From Actinomycetota bacterium (GTDB lineage Bacteria; Actinomycetota; Actinomycetes; Nanopelagicales; Nanopelagicaceae), in assembly GCA_009705185.1 (NCBI GenBank), contig WLCS01000073.1:1-5656 (forward strand): DNA of 5,656 bases, in the 5' to 3' direction. The notes beneath the pieces are model-generated. The model saw only the letters and a program-made list of their open reading frames with translations, was not told the origin of the DNA and made no database searches. This document shows positions 1 through 5,656 of this stretch, piece after piece. The translations under genes were made by a program, and so were the position numbers. Positions within the stretch are counted from its first letter, which is position 1. Each line of letters starts with the position of its first letter.

Positions 1-1221
1 GAAATAGACAAAGTTTAAGAAAATAAGAATGAAGAGCGTGGCAAGAATTACTTCTCCATTCTTTGTAAAAGTACTTAAGATCATGCGCGCGGCAAATACC
101 AGCGCCAAAATCAGGAATGGTTCAAAAACGATTGCATAGAAAGTAAACATTGTTCTTTGTTGAAAGAAGAACCAAGGTAAATAGCCTGCAGTCATACCAG
201 CGATGATGATGGTCATTGCCGGATCTATATGTTTGCGAGAGAGTGAACGGATCCACATACCAATAACAAATGCGAGAGCAATCGCTGCAAGCCACCACAA
301 GAGCGGTGTCCCAAGTGCAATTACTTCTTGCGAACAGGAATCAGTGCCGCAACCTTGGGGAGATTTGTAGTAGAAAGAAGTTGGTCGTCCCATAATTAAC
401 CAACTCCATGGATTTGCTTGATACGTGTGCTTCTCAGTTAAACCGGTATGAAAATTGAGCATCTGCTGGTGATAATTTATAAATGAAGTAAAGAAATTAG
501 AAGTCTCATGACGAGCCCATCCGCGATCACTGACAAACCACCCTGCCCAGGAAGTCACGTAGACAGCAATGGGGATTAATCCAAATTGCAGCACCCTTTG
601 AATCGTTGGCCGAATCAATTCTTTTCCGGTGTGGTGTGTAAATGCTCGATACAGAGCAATTCCACCGAATACAGCGACGAAATAGAGTGCGCTCCATTTA
701 GTTGCGAGAGCGAACCCAAGTGCAAAACCAGTAAGCCAATAGTTTTTTGAAACAAAGAAGTAAGTGGCAAGCAGAATAAAGAATGCTAGAAAGTTATCTA
801 ATAGAGCTGTTCTGGAATGCACTAGTGCTAATCCATCTATCGCCATCAGCGCACTAGCTAATCCGGTCAGAAGTGAGTCTCTAAATAATTTGTGAGCAAT
901 AAGTGCAACAAGAAGAATCATGAGAGATCCCACAAGAGCGGTCATAAATCGCCATCCAAATGATGAGTCTCCAAATATTTGGATACCTAATGCAATCATC
1001 CATTTACCAAGTGGAGGATGGACTATGAACTCTGGCTGAGAACCCGAAACTTCAACTCCGTATTTCAAGAAATCTCTAGCCCCATCTACGTAATAAACCT
1101 CATCGAAGATAAGTGTCTTGATAGAGCCGAGATTGTTTAATCTGAGCAAGAAAGAGATAGTTGCAATAACGATGGGAGCGATCGCTGCAATCATGTGTAA
1201 AGAATATGGGAGTATTCGCAT
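1..1221 (-). CDS. pmt: Polyprenyl-phosphate-mannose protein O-mannosyltransferase (GT39/PMT family), 3' end cut by window
   Basis: Multi-pass membrane glycosyltransferase that moves mannose from polyprenyl-phosphate-mannose to Ser/Thr of secreted proteins during export. I translated 407 uninterrupted codons; the C-terminus lies beyond position 1. Seen: a hydrophobic N-terminal helix (about 11-27), then the first external loop with the acidic pair D40-E41 in IFDEVYYVDGAR, which in the family is the catalytic region. This is followed by HPPLGKW (68-74), LLDNF (140-144), ATKWSALYF (173-181), a loop with C291 and C296 (GCGTDSCSQE), and LPWFFFQQRTMFTFY (348-362), typical of actinobacterial PMTs. 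About ten hydrophobic segments are visible. The start at 1221 is the most upstream ATG, since a TAG lies three codons before it; AGGG four bases upstream is a weak ribosome binding site. An ATG at codon 10 (1194) is an alternative. It is divergent from rsmI with no gap, as in mycobacteria (Rv1002c/Rv1003). The family is certain; substrates are unknown. Confidence 0.93.
   Translation of the reverse strand, partial: MRILPYSLHMIAAIAPIVIATISFLLRLNNLGSIKTLIFDEVYYVDGARDFLKYGVEVSGSQPEFIVHPPLGKWMIALGIQIFGDSSFGWRFMTALVGSLMILLVALIAHKLFRDSLLTGLASALMAIDGLALVHSRTALLDNFLAFFILLATYFFVSKNYWLTGFALGFALATKWSALYFVAVFGGIALYRAFTHHTGKELIRPTIQRVLQFGLIPIAVYVTSWAGWFVSDRGWARHETSNFFTSFINYHQQMLNFHTGLTEKHTYQANPWSWLIMGRPTSFYYKSPQGCGTDSCSQEVIALGTPLLWWLAAIALAFVIGMWIRSLSRKHIDPAMTIIIAGMTAGYLPWFFFQQRTMFTFYAIVFEPFLILALVFAARMILSTFTKNGEVILATLFILIFLNFVYF
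1208..1212 (+). promoter_or_regulatory. Ribosome binding site of rsmI (GGGAG)
   Basis: GGGAG lies 9 bases before the ATG at 1222 and matches the anti-Shine-Dalgarno core. It supports that start, the only ATG between the upstream in-frame TAA (1198-1200) and the conserved N-terminal ATPLGN motif. It sits inside codons 4-5 of the oppositely oriented mannosyltransferase gene. It is the clearest ribosome binding site among the plus-strand genes here. Confidence 0.55.
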
Positions 1222-1224
1222 ATG
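1219..1224. other. Abutting divergent start codons (CATATG)
   Basis: The palindrome CATATG contains both start codons: the minus-strand ATG (1221-1219) and the plus-strand ATG (1222-1224). There is no intergenic base. The 5' control signals of each gene must therefore lie within the coding region of the other, or one or both transcripts are leaderless. I could not identify a convincing -10/-35 pair on either strand. Confidence 0.8.
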
Positions 1225-2064
1225 GCCCTAGTTCTTGCAGCAACTCCGCTGGGAAATCCTCTTGATGCGAGCTCTCGCCTCAAGAAGGCTATCGAGTCTG
1301 CAGAAATAATTGCCGCCGAAGATTCACGCCGATTTCATCGACTCGCATCTGATTTGGAAGTGAAATTTACTGCTCGAATCATTTCTTTCTTTGAAGGAAA
1401 TGAAACGGATCGAACACAAGAAATATTGACACTACTGCGCGCTGGAAAAGAAGTTCTCGTAGTTACTGATGCGGGTATGCCAACTATTAGTGATCCTGGA
1501 TTTCGCTTAATGCGTGATGCAATTGCAGAAAATATTCAGACAGTTGTGATTCCCGGACCAAGTGCGCCAACTATGGCAATTGCGCTCTCTGGTTTGCCTA
1601 CAGACAGATTTACTTTTGAAGGTTTTGCACCAAGATCACAAGGTGCGCGCAAAACTTTTTATGAAAAACTTCGATTCGAAGAACGCACAATGGTTATTTT
1701 CGAAGCGCCTCATCGCCTTCAAGAATCGCTAGAAGATGCAGCATCTGTTTTAGGTTCAGAGAGAGCCGGCGCAATTTGTCGTGAGATGACAAAGACCTAT
1801 GAAGAGACCATCAGAGGCTCACTTGCAGAGCTCATTGATTGGGCGTCGCAAAAAGAAGTTTTAGGTGAGATTACTTTGGTATTTGCAGGAGTAACTGCCG
1901 GCAGCGAAGAAAAGACATCAGAGGATGCTCTCGAGAGAGTCCGCGAATATGAGGCAGCCGGCATGGATCGCAAAGGAGCAATTGCAACCGTTGCTGAAGA
2001 ATTTGGGATTCCAAAGAAAATCGTTTATGCAGCCGTAGTCGATGCGAATAAGATGAGCAGATGA
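1222..2064 (+). CDS. rsmI: 16S rRNA (cytidine(1402)-2'-O)-methyltransferase RsmI
   Basis: Cytoplasmic SAM-dependent enzyme that adds the 2'-O-methyl group to C1402 (E. coli numbering) of 16S rRNA in the decoding centre. The 280 residues match the usual family length. Seen: the N-terminal ATPLGNPLDAS block (7-17), AAEDSRR (31-37, usually AAEDTRH), the tetrapyrrole-methylase-fold SAM-site motif DAGMPTISDPG (83-93), PGPSA (111-115) and FEAPHRL (160-166). The C-terminal segment DRKGAIATVAEEFGIPKKIV resembles the small helical domain that ends RsmI proteins. The start is fixed by the upstream stop at 1198, the GGGAG ribosome binding site and the immediate N-terminal motif. It is the first gene of the plus-strand operon and overlaps metG by 4 bases (ATGA), so metG translation is probably coupled to it. 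No odd or missing key residue is seen. A cobalamin-pathway methylase of the same fold is unlikely given the RsmI-specific motifs. Confidence 0.96.
   Translation: MALVLAATPLGNPLDASSRLKKAIESAEIIAAEDSRRFHRLASDLEVKFTARIISFFEGNETDRTQEILTLLRAGKEVLVVTDAGMPTISDPGFRLMRDAIAENIQTVVIPGPSAPTMAIALSGLPTDRFTFEGFAPRSQGARKTFYEKLRFEERTMVIFEAPHRLQESLEDAASVLGSERAGAICREMTKTYEETIRGSLAELIDWASQKEVLGEITLVFAGVTAGSEEKTSEDALERVREYEAAGMDRKGAIATVAEEFGIPKKIVYAAVVDANKMSR
2061..2064 (+). other. ATGA stop/start overlap of rsmI and metG
   Basis: The TGA stop of rsmI (2062-2064) shares bases with the ATG of metG (2061-2063). No strong Shine-Dalgarno sequence precedes it (AAGATGAGCAG is only purine-rich). This fits termination-reinitiation coupling, which is inferred rather than shown. 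Confidence 0.75.
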
Positions 2065-3623
2065 AGTCTTTCTACCTGACTACGCCTATTTACTATGTAA
2101 ATGATGCGCCGCATATTGGCCATGCATATACAACGGTTGCAGGCGACGTTCTTACTCGTTGGCATCGCCAGCGAGGAGAATCAGTCTGGTTTCTTACTGG
2201 CACAGATGAACATGGTCAGAAAGTTATGCGTACTGCAGAGCAAAATAACGTTGCTCCACAAGCATGGGTAGACAAGCTGGTTGCTGAGGCATGGAAACCA
2301 AATTGGACTGCCCTGAATATTGCAAACGATGATTTTATTCGCACAACCGAAGCACGACATACAGAACGTGTTCAAAAATTCTTGCAATCTCTTAAAGATT
2401 CTGGACACATCTATGCTGGAAAGTATGAAGGACCATATTGCGTAGGGTGCGAAGAATTTAAACTTCCAGGAGATCTGATTGATGCTGATGGAGAAAAACT
2501 TTGTCCTATCCATAGCAAGCCAATCGAATTAGTAAATGAGAACAACTGGTTCTTTAAACTTTCAGAGTTCACCCAACCACTTTTAGATCACTATAAGAAG
2601 AATCCAGAAGCGTGCCAGCCAGAGTCAGCGCGAAATGAAGTTATTGCTTTTCTTGAAGGCGGAGTATCGGATCTCTCTATTTCTCGTTCAACATTCGACT
2701 GGGGAATTCCAGTTCCATGGGATACCGAACAAGTTGTATATGTCTGGTTTGACGCTTTATTGAACTATGCAACTGCAGTTGGACTTACTGACGCACCAGA
2801 TTCTGAAGGCGGAAAGAAGTTTGCATCAACATGGCCAGCAGATGTGCACTTAGTTGGTAAAGATATTTTGAGATTCCACGCAGTAATTTGGCCAGCGATG
2901 CTCATGGCAGCAGGCGTTGATATTCCTAAGAAAGTCTTTGCTCACGGGTGGTTACTTGTTGGTGGCGAAAAGATGAGCAAATCTAAACTGACAGGAATCG
3001 CACCTTCAGATATCACTGATCACTTCGGCGTAGATGCATTTCGATATTACTTCCTGCGTGCAATTCCATTTGGAAGCGACGGCTCTTTCTCTTGGGAAGA
3101 TATGAGTGCGCGATACACATCTGAACTTGCAAATGATTTTGGAAACCTCGCTTCACGACTAGCTGCAATGATTGAAAAATATTGCGAAGGAAAGCTCCCA
3201 GCAGTTGCTCAAGATGCTGGTTTATCTGCAGCACTTGCTGAAACCGTTGCTAAAGCAGATTCTGCAATGGTGGCACTTGATTTCCAGGGTGGAATCAATG
3301 CAGTTATGGATTTCTGTAAGCGAGTCAATGGTTTTGTTACTGAAAAGCAACCATGGATTCTTGCAAAGGATCCTGCAAACCAAGCAGAACTTGAAGCAGT
3401 TCTTTACAACACTGCCGAATCATTGCGTGCACTTGCAGTTTTGCTTCATCCGGTAATGCCAACAACAACAGAAATTTTGTGGCAATCACTTGGTGCGCAA
3501 GATGTTTTGGGCGACATTTCGAAACAAGAAATTTCAAACGTTGCAAAGTGGGGGCAGTTACCTGAAGGCGCAACCGTGACAAAGACGCCTGTGTTATTCC
3601 CGCGGTTAGAAGTTAAAGAGTAA
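2061..3623 (+). CDS. metG: Methionyl-tRNA synthetase (class I, single zinc-knuckle type, no C-terminal dimerisation domain)
   Basis: Charges initiator and elongator tRNA-Met with methionine at the cost of ATP, in the cytosol. Seen: the N-terminal YLTTPIYYVNDAPHIGHAY block with the HIGH signature exactly at residues 18-21, FLTGTDEHGQKV (44-55), and the connective-peptide zinc knuckle with C127, C130, C148 and H151. Next come the methionine-site region around YVWFDALLNY, the HLVGKDILRFH block, and the KMSKS signature intact at 304-308. An alpha-helical anticodon-binding domain follows (about 360-520). The C127-x2-C130...C-x2-H pattern is that of the one-zinc MetRS of Thermus and actinobacteria (metS in mycobacteria), not the two-knuckle E. 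coli form. At 520 residues it ends after the anticodon domain, lacking the Trbp111/EMAPII-like C-terminal domain found in many other bacteria; this is normal for actinobacteria. It starts within the rsmI stop codon and ends 6 bases before tatD. Confidence 0.98.
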   Translation: MKSFYLTTPIYYVNDAPHIGHAYTTVAGDVLTRWHRQRGESVWFLTGTDEHGQKVMRTAEQNNVAPQAWVDKLVAEAWKPNWTALNIANDDFIRTTEARHTERVQKFLQSLKDSGHIYAGKYEGPYCVGCEEFKLPGDLIDADGEKLCPIHSKPIELVNENNWFFKLSEFTQPLLDHYKKNPEACQPESARNEVIAFLEGGVSDLSISRSTFDWGIPVPWDTEQVVYVWFDALLNYATAVGLTDAPDSEGGKKFASTWPADVHLVGKDILRFHAVIWPAMLMAAGVDIPKKVFAHGWLLVGGEKMSKSKLTGIAPSDITDHFGVDAFRYYFLRAIPFGSDGSFSWEDMSARYTSELANDFGNLASRLAAMIEKYCEGKLPAVAQDAGLSAALAETVAKADSAMVALDFQGGINAVMDFCKRVNGFVTEKQPWILAKDPANQAELEAVLYNTAESLRALAVLLHPVMPTTTEILWQSLGAQDVLGDISKQEISNVAKWGQLPEGATVTKTPVLFPRLEVKE

Positions 3624-3629
3624 TTATTT

Positions 3630-4487
3630 ATGGCTGATCGCCACAACCGCGATATTGAACGCGAGCTTGCGCCGCTTCCGCAACCACTTCCTGTCCCGAC
3701 AGTTGATGCGCACGCACATATTGAAATTGTCACCAATGAAGCACCAGATTCAGACGCGGTTCGTAAAGTTTTGGATGATGCGAAGTCAGTCAATGTAGAT
3801 CGCATCGTTCAAGTTGGTTATTCGGCAGAACAATCACAATGGTGTGTAGATATGGCACGCGCATTTCCGGGACGTGTGCTTGCAGCGGTTGCTCTTCATC
3901 CAAATGAAGCACCCGTAGTTAAAGATTTAGAAGCCGATTGGGCAATCATCGAAAAATTGGCGCAAGAACCCCGCGTACGCGCCATCGGTGAAACAGGTTT
4001 GGATTATTTCCGCACTCCACCCGAGTTACAAAAGCGGCAACAAGAATCATTTAAGTGGCATATTGATTTAGCTAAGCGGACAAATAAGGCGCTTGTCATT
4101 CACGATAGAGATTCTCATGACGACGTTCTTTCGGTTCTGCTCGAAGTTGGAGCCCCTGAAAAAACTGTTTTCCATTGCTTTTCAGGCGACGTTGAGATGG
4201 CAAAGATATGCATCGACCGCGGCTACATACTTTCCTTTGCAGGAACACTTACTTTTAAGAATGCACCGGCTCTTCGTGAAGCTGTAAAACTGGTTCCGCA
4301 CGACCAATTACTAGTTGAAACTGATTCTCCATTTCTAGCACCGACTCCTCATCGTGGTGCGCTTAATACTCCAGCCCAGATAGCAAATATCGTTCGCGCA
4401 ATGGCAGTAGAGCGCAATGAAGATGTTGCAGAACTTGCCACAGCCCTTTCGGTAAATGCTGAGCGAATTTTCGGATCTTTCGAATGA
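3630..4487 (+). CDS. tatD: TatD-family metal-dependent hydrolase / DNase
   Basis: A TIM-barrel amidohydrolase-like metalloenzyme; family members characterised elsewhere are 3'-5' DNases/exonucleases linked to DNA repair and nucleic-acid turnover. The 285 residues are slightly longer than the common 255-265 because of a charged and Pro-rich N-terminal extension (about 1-24, LAPLPQPLPVPTVD), typical of actinobacterial homologues. Metal-site residues are all present: H28 and H30 in DAHAHIE (the usual last residue is Asp, here E32), E121 in GETGLDYF, H158 in VIHDRDSHDD, H182 in HCFSG, and D232 in ETDSPFL. The sequence PHRG after the last motif is also canonical. The ATG at 3630 lies 6 bases after the metG stop, with the weak purine run AAAGAG 9 bases upstream. 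Its stop overlaps the rsmA start. The name tatD is by family; no role in Tat export is implied. The exact physiological substrate cannot be read from the sequence. Confidence 0.95.
   Translation: MADRHNRDIERELAPLPQPLPVPTVDAHAHIEIVTNEAPDSDAVRKVLDDAKSVNVDRIVQVGYSAEQSQWCVDMARAFPGRVLAAVALHPNEAPVVKDLEADWAIIEKLAQEPRVRAIGETGLDYFRTPPELQKRQQESFKWHIDLAKRTNKALVIHDRDSHDDVLSVLLEVGAPEKTVFHCFSGDVEMAKICIDRGYILSFAGTLTFKNAPALREAVKLVPHDQLLVETDSPFLAPTPHRGALNTPAQIANIVRAMAVERNEDVAELATALSVNAERIFGSFE
4484..4487 (+). other. ATGA stop/start overlap of tatD and rsmA
   Basis: The tatD TGA (4485-4487) overlaps the rsmA ATG (4484-4486). No Shine-Dalgarno-like run is visible in the preceding 20 bases, so rsmA is probably translated by ribosomes finishing tatD (inference). 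In mycobacteria the rpfB gene occupies this junction; here nothing does. Confidence 0.75.
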
Positions 4488-5314
4488 CACTACTGGGCGC
4501 TGCAGAGATCCGCGAACTAGCTGCTGCTCTAGAACTCAAACCATCTAAATCACTCGGTCAAAATTTTGTCCATGATGCCAATACTTGTAGAAAAATTGTT
4601 CGCATCGCAGAACTCACAACAGATGATGTTGCACTTGAAATTGGACCAGGTTTGGGTTCGCTCACACTTGCCATGTTAGAAGAAGCCCGCGAAGTGATAG
4701 CCGTGGAAATTGATTCACGTCTTGCAACGCAGTTACCAATCACGGCAGCCAAGCACGCTGACACTCCAGAAAAATTAACTGTTGTTAATCAGGATGCACT
4801 TACTCTCAAGGATCTCCCCGCTGAACCAACAGTATTAATTGCAAATTTGCCTTATAACGTTTCGGTGCCAGTTTTTCTTCACCTGCTAGAGATTTTTCCA
4901 ACTCTGCGCAGTGGAGTTGTTATGGTGCAAGCAGAGGTTGCAGATCGACTTGCCGCAAAACCAAACTCGAAAGAGTATGGAATTCCAAGTGTGAAAGCTG
5001 CCTGGTGGGCAGATGTTGCTGGCGCGGGTTCAGTGTCTCGTTCAATATTTTGGCCACAACCAAATGTGGATTCAAAGCTTGTCGGATTCAAGCGCCGGCC
5101 AACACCGGGTGATGAAATTTTGCGTAAGAAAGTGTTTTCAATAATTGATTTGGCTTTTGCGCAAAGACGCAAAATGTTGCGTTCAGCCTTGTCTTCTATG
5201 TACGGCGGTTCTGCTGCAGCAGAAGAGGTGTTAACCGCAGCTGGAATTGATCCGACACTTCGCGGGGAAGCACTGGATATTCATGCCTTCTGCGCAATTG
5301 CGAAACAAGGGTAG
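4484..5314 (+). CDS. rsmA: 16S rRNA (adenine(1518)-N6/adenine(1519)-N6)-dimethyltransferase RsmA (KsgA)
   Basis: SAM-dependent enzyme that dimethylates the two adjacent adenines in the 3'-terminal helix 45 loop of 16S rRNA, acting late in small-subunit assembly; loss of the family's activity gives kasugamycin resistance. The 276 residues match the family. Seen in order: KPSKSLGQNFVHDANT (19-34), the SAM-binding motif I EIGPGLGSLT (52-61), the acidic VEID that ends strand 2, and QDAL. The catalytic motif NLPYNVS (121-127) follows, then the YGIPSV segment, FWPQPNVDSKLV, and the C-terminal FAQRRKMLRSAL (225-236). The ATG within the tatD stop is supported by LLGAAEIRELA, which matches actinobacterial KsgA N-termini just before the conserved block. 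The stop TAG (5312-5314) lies 9 bases before ispE, which is in the same reading frame. The Erm-type 23S methyltransferases share the fold, but the LGQNF, NLPYN and FAQRRK motifs and the location beside ispE favour RsmA. Confidence 0.97.
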   Translation: MTLLGAAEIRELAAALELKPSKSLGQNFVHDANTCRKIVRIAELTTDDVALEIGPGLGSLTLAMLEEAREVIAVEIDSRLATQLPITAAKHADTPEKLTVVNQDALTLKDLPAEPTVLIANLPYNVSVPVFLHLLEIFPTLRSGVVMVQAEVADRLAAKPNSKEYGIPSVKAAWWADVAGAGSVSRSIFWPQPNVDSKLVGFKRRPTPGDEILRKKVFSIIDLAFAQRRKMLRSALSSMYGGSAAAEEVLTAAGIDPTLRGEALDIHAFCAIAKQG

Positions 5315-5323
5315 AGTTTTAGC

Positions 5324-5656
5324 GTGGCTAGTAATTCAGTAACAGTTCGCGTTCCTGCGAAAGTGAATTTGCAATTATCTGTTGGCCCTCGAGAAGCAGA
5401 TGGCTTTCATAATCTTGTATCTGTATTTCAAGCAATCTCAATTTTTGATGATGTCACAATTACTAAGAAGAGCCCAGGCCATGGGATTTCAATCTCCATT
5501 ACTGGCGAACACACACACGGCGTACCTGAGGATCAATCGAATTTGGCTGTGAAAGCAGCTGCTTTAGTAGGTTCAAAATTTGATTTTGATGTTGATGTGC
5601 ACATCGAAGTAAAGAAATCGATTCCCGTTGCTGGCGGGATGGCAGGCGGAAGTGCC
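5324..5656 (+). CDS. ispE: 4-diphosphocytidyl-2-C-methyl-D-erythritol kinase IspE, N-terminal 111 codons (window ends inside gene)
   Basis: GHMP-family kinase that phosphorylates the 2-hydroxyl of CDP-methylerythritol, the fourth enzyme of the MEP isoprenoid pathway, in the cytosol. I translated this directly; the frame is open to the window edge. Seen: SVTVRVPAKVNLQLSVG with the PAKVNL substrate-site block (P11-L16), DGFH (26-29, usually DGYH), SVFQAIS, the DQSNLAVKAA segment, and at the very end the ATP-binding GHMP motif PVAGGMAGGSA (101-111). The catalytic Asp and C-terminal domain lie outside. The start is GTG at 5324: no ATG or other plausible start lies between the in-frame rsmA stop (5312-5314) and the conserved block. 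AAGGG (5307-5311), inside the end of rsmA, is a possible ribosome binding site at a rather long 12-base spacing; GAG at 5314-5316 is a weaker one. ksgA-ispE adjacency is classical in actinobacteria. Confidence 0.95.
   Translation, partial: MASNSVTVRVPAKVNLQLSVGPREADGFHNLVSVFQAISIFDDVTITKKSPGHGISISITGEHTHGVPEDQSNLAVKAAALVGSKFDFDVDVHIEVKKSIPVAGGMAGGSA

Noticed and set aside
121..180. Suspected frameshift near the C-terminus of the mannosyltransferase
   Set aside because: My first reading seemed to hit a stop here, but rechecking the reverse complement gave a continuous frame (LPWFFFQQRTMFTFY) matching the family; no frameshift exists.
1118..1141. Possible promoter for rsmI: TTGATA (1118-1123) and TTTAAT (1136-1141)
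   Set aside because: The spacer is only 12 bases, too short for a sigma-70-type promoter, and such AT-rich hexamers are expected by chance in this coding sequence.
2181..2513. Minus-strand open frame of 110 codons opposite metG
   Set aside because: It lies wholly inside metG opposite the conserved catalytic and zinc-knuckle region, its translation resembles no family, and it has no ribosome binding site or context; it is a shadow of the real gene.
3624..3629. Search for terminators, tRNAs or small RNAs between genes
   Set aside because: The gaps are 0, 6 and 9 bases long, leaving no room for such elements, and no stem-loop followed by a T-run was seen at any gene end.
3446..3805. Minus-strand open frame of 119 codons across the metG/tatD junction
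   Set aside because: Low-complexity Ser/Gly/Cys-rich translation generated by the complement of the tatD Pro-rich start; it overlaps two well-supported genes and shows no motif.
4879..5172. Minus-strand open frame of 97 codons inside rsmA
   Set aside because: It is antisense to conserved RsmA motifs and has no recognisable domain or start signal.
1..5656. Possible undescribed system (defence, mobile, repeat or CRISPR-like)
   Set aside because: All six genes belong to well-characterised core families in a conserved actinobacterial order; no repeat array, transposase, integrase, toxin-antitoxin pair or compositional break was seen.

Overview
The window is a housekeeping stretch of an actinobacterial chromosome. 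It holds one gene on the minus strand, running off the left edge, and five genes on the plus strand, the last running off the right edge. Left to right: a GT39 protein O-mannosyltransferase (minus, 3' end missing), rsmI, metG, tatD, rsmA/ksgA and the first 111 codons of ispE. The order O-mannosyltransferase (divergent), rsmI, metG, tatD, ksgA, ispE is the well-known actinobacterial arrangement (compare Rv1002c, Rv1003, Rv1007c-Rv1011 in Mycobacterium tuberculosis). The protein sequences also carry actinobacterial hallmarks, such as the Pro-rich N-terminus of TatD and the KSLGQNFVHDANT block of RsmA.

Base composition is unusual for the phylum: by eye (not computed) the GC content is in the mid-40s percent. 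Together with extreme compactness, this suggests a streamlined low-GC actinobacterium such as the freshwater acI lineage (Nanopelagicales). That placement is inference from gene order, GC and compactness, not from a phylogeny.

Layout: only 15 bases of the 5656 lie outside a coding sequence (3624-3629 and 5315-5323). The two divergent genes begin on adjacent bases (minus ATG at 1221-1219, plus ATG at 1222-1224), so any promoter or ribosome binding site of one lies inside the other's reading frame. rsmI/metG and tatD/rsmA overlap by 4 bases (ATGA). metG/tatD and rsmA/ispE are 6 and 9 bases apart. rsmI through ispE therefore looks like a single transcription unit.

Functionally the operon is about translation: two 16S rRNA methyltransferases acting on the decoding-site region (RsmI, RsmA) and methionyl-tRNA synthetase. 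It also has a TatD-family metal-dependent nuclease and the 4th enzyme of the MEP isoprenoid pathway (IspE). The divergent mannosyltransferase uses a polyprenyl-linked mannose donor, so isoprenoid synthesis and its function are loosely linked. The rpfB gene that sits between tatD and ksgA in mycobacteria is absent here. I found no mobile element, RNA gene, CRISPR, terminator or undescribed system; this is an ordinary core-genome region whose notable traits are its compactness and the missing rpf.
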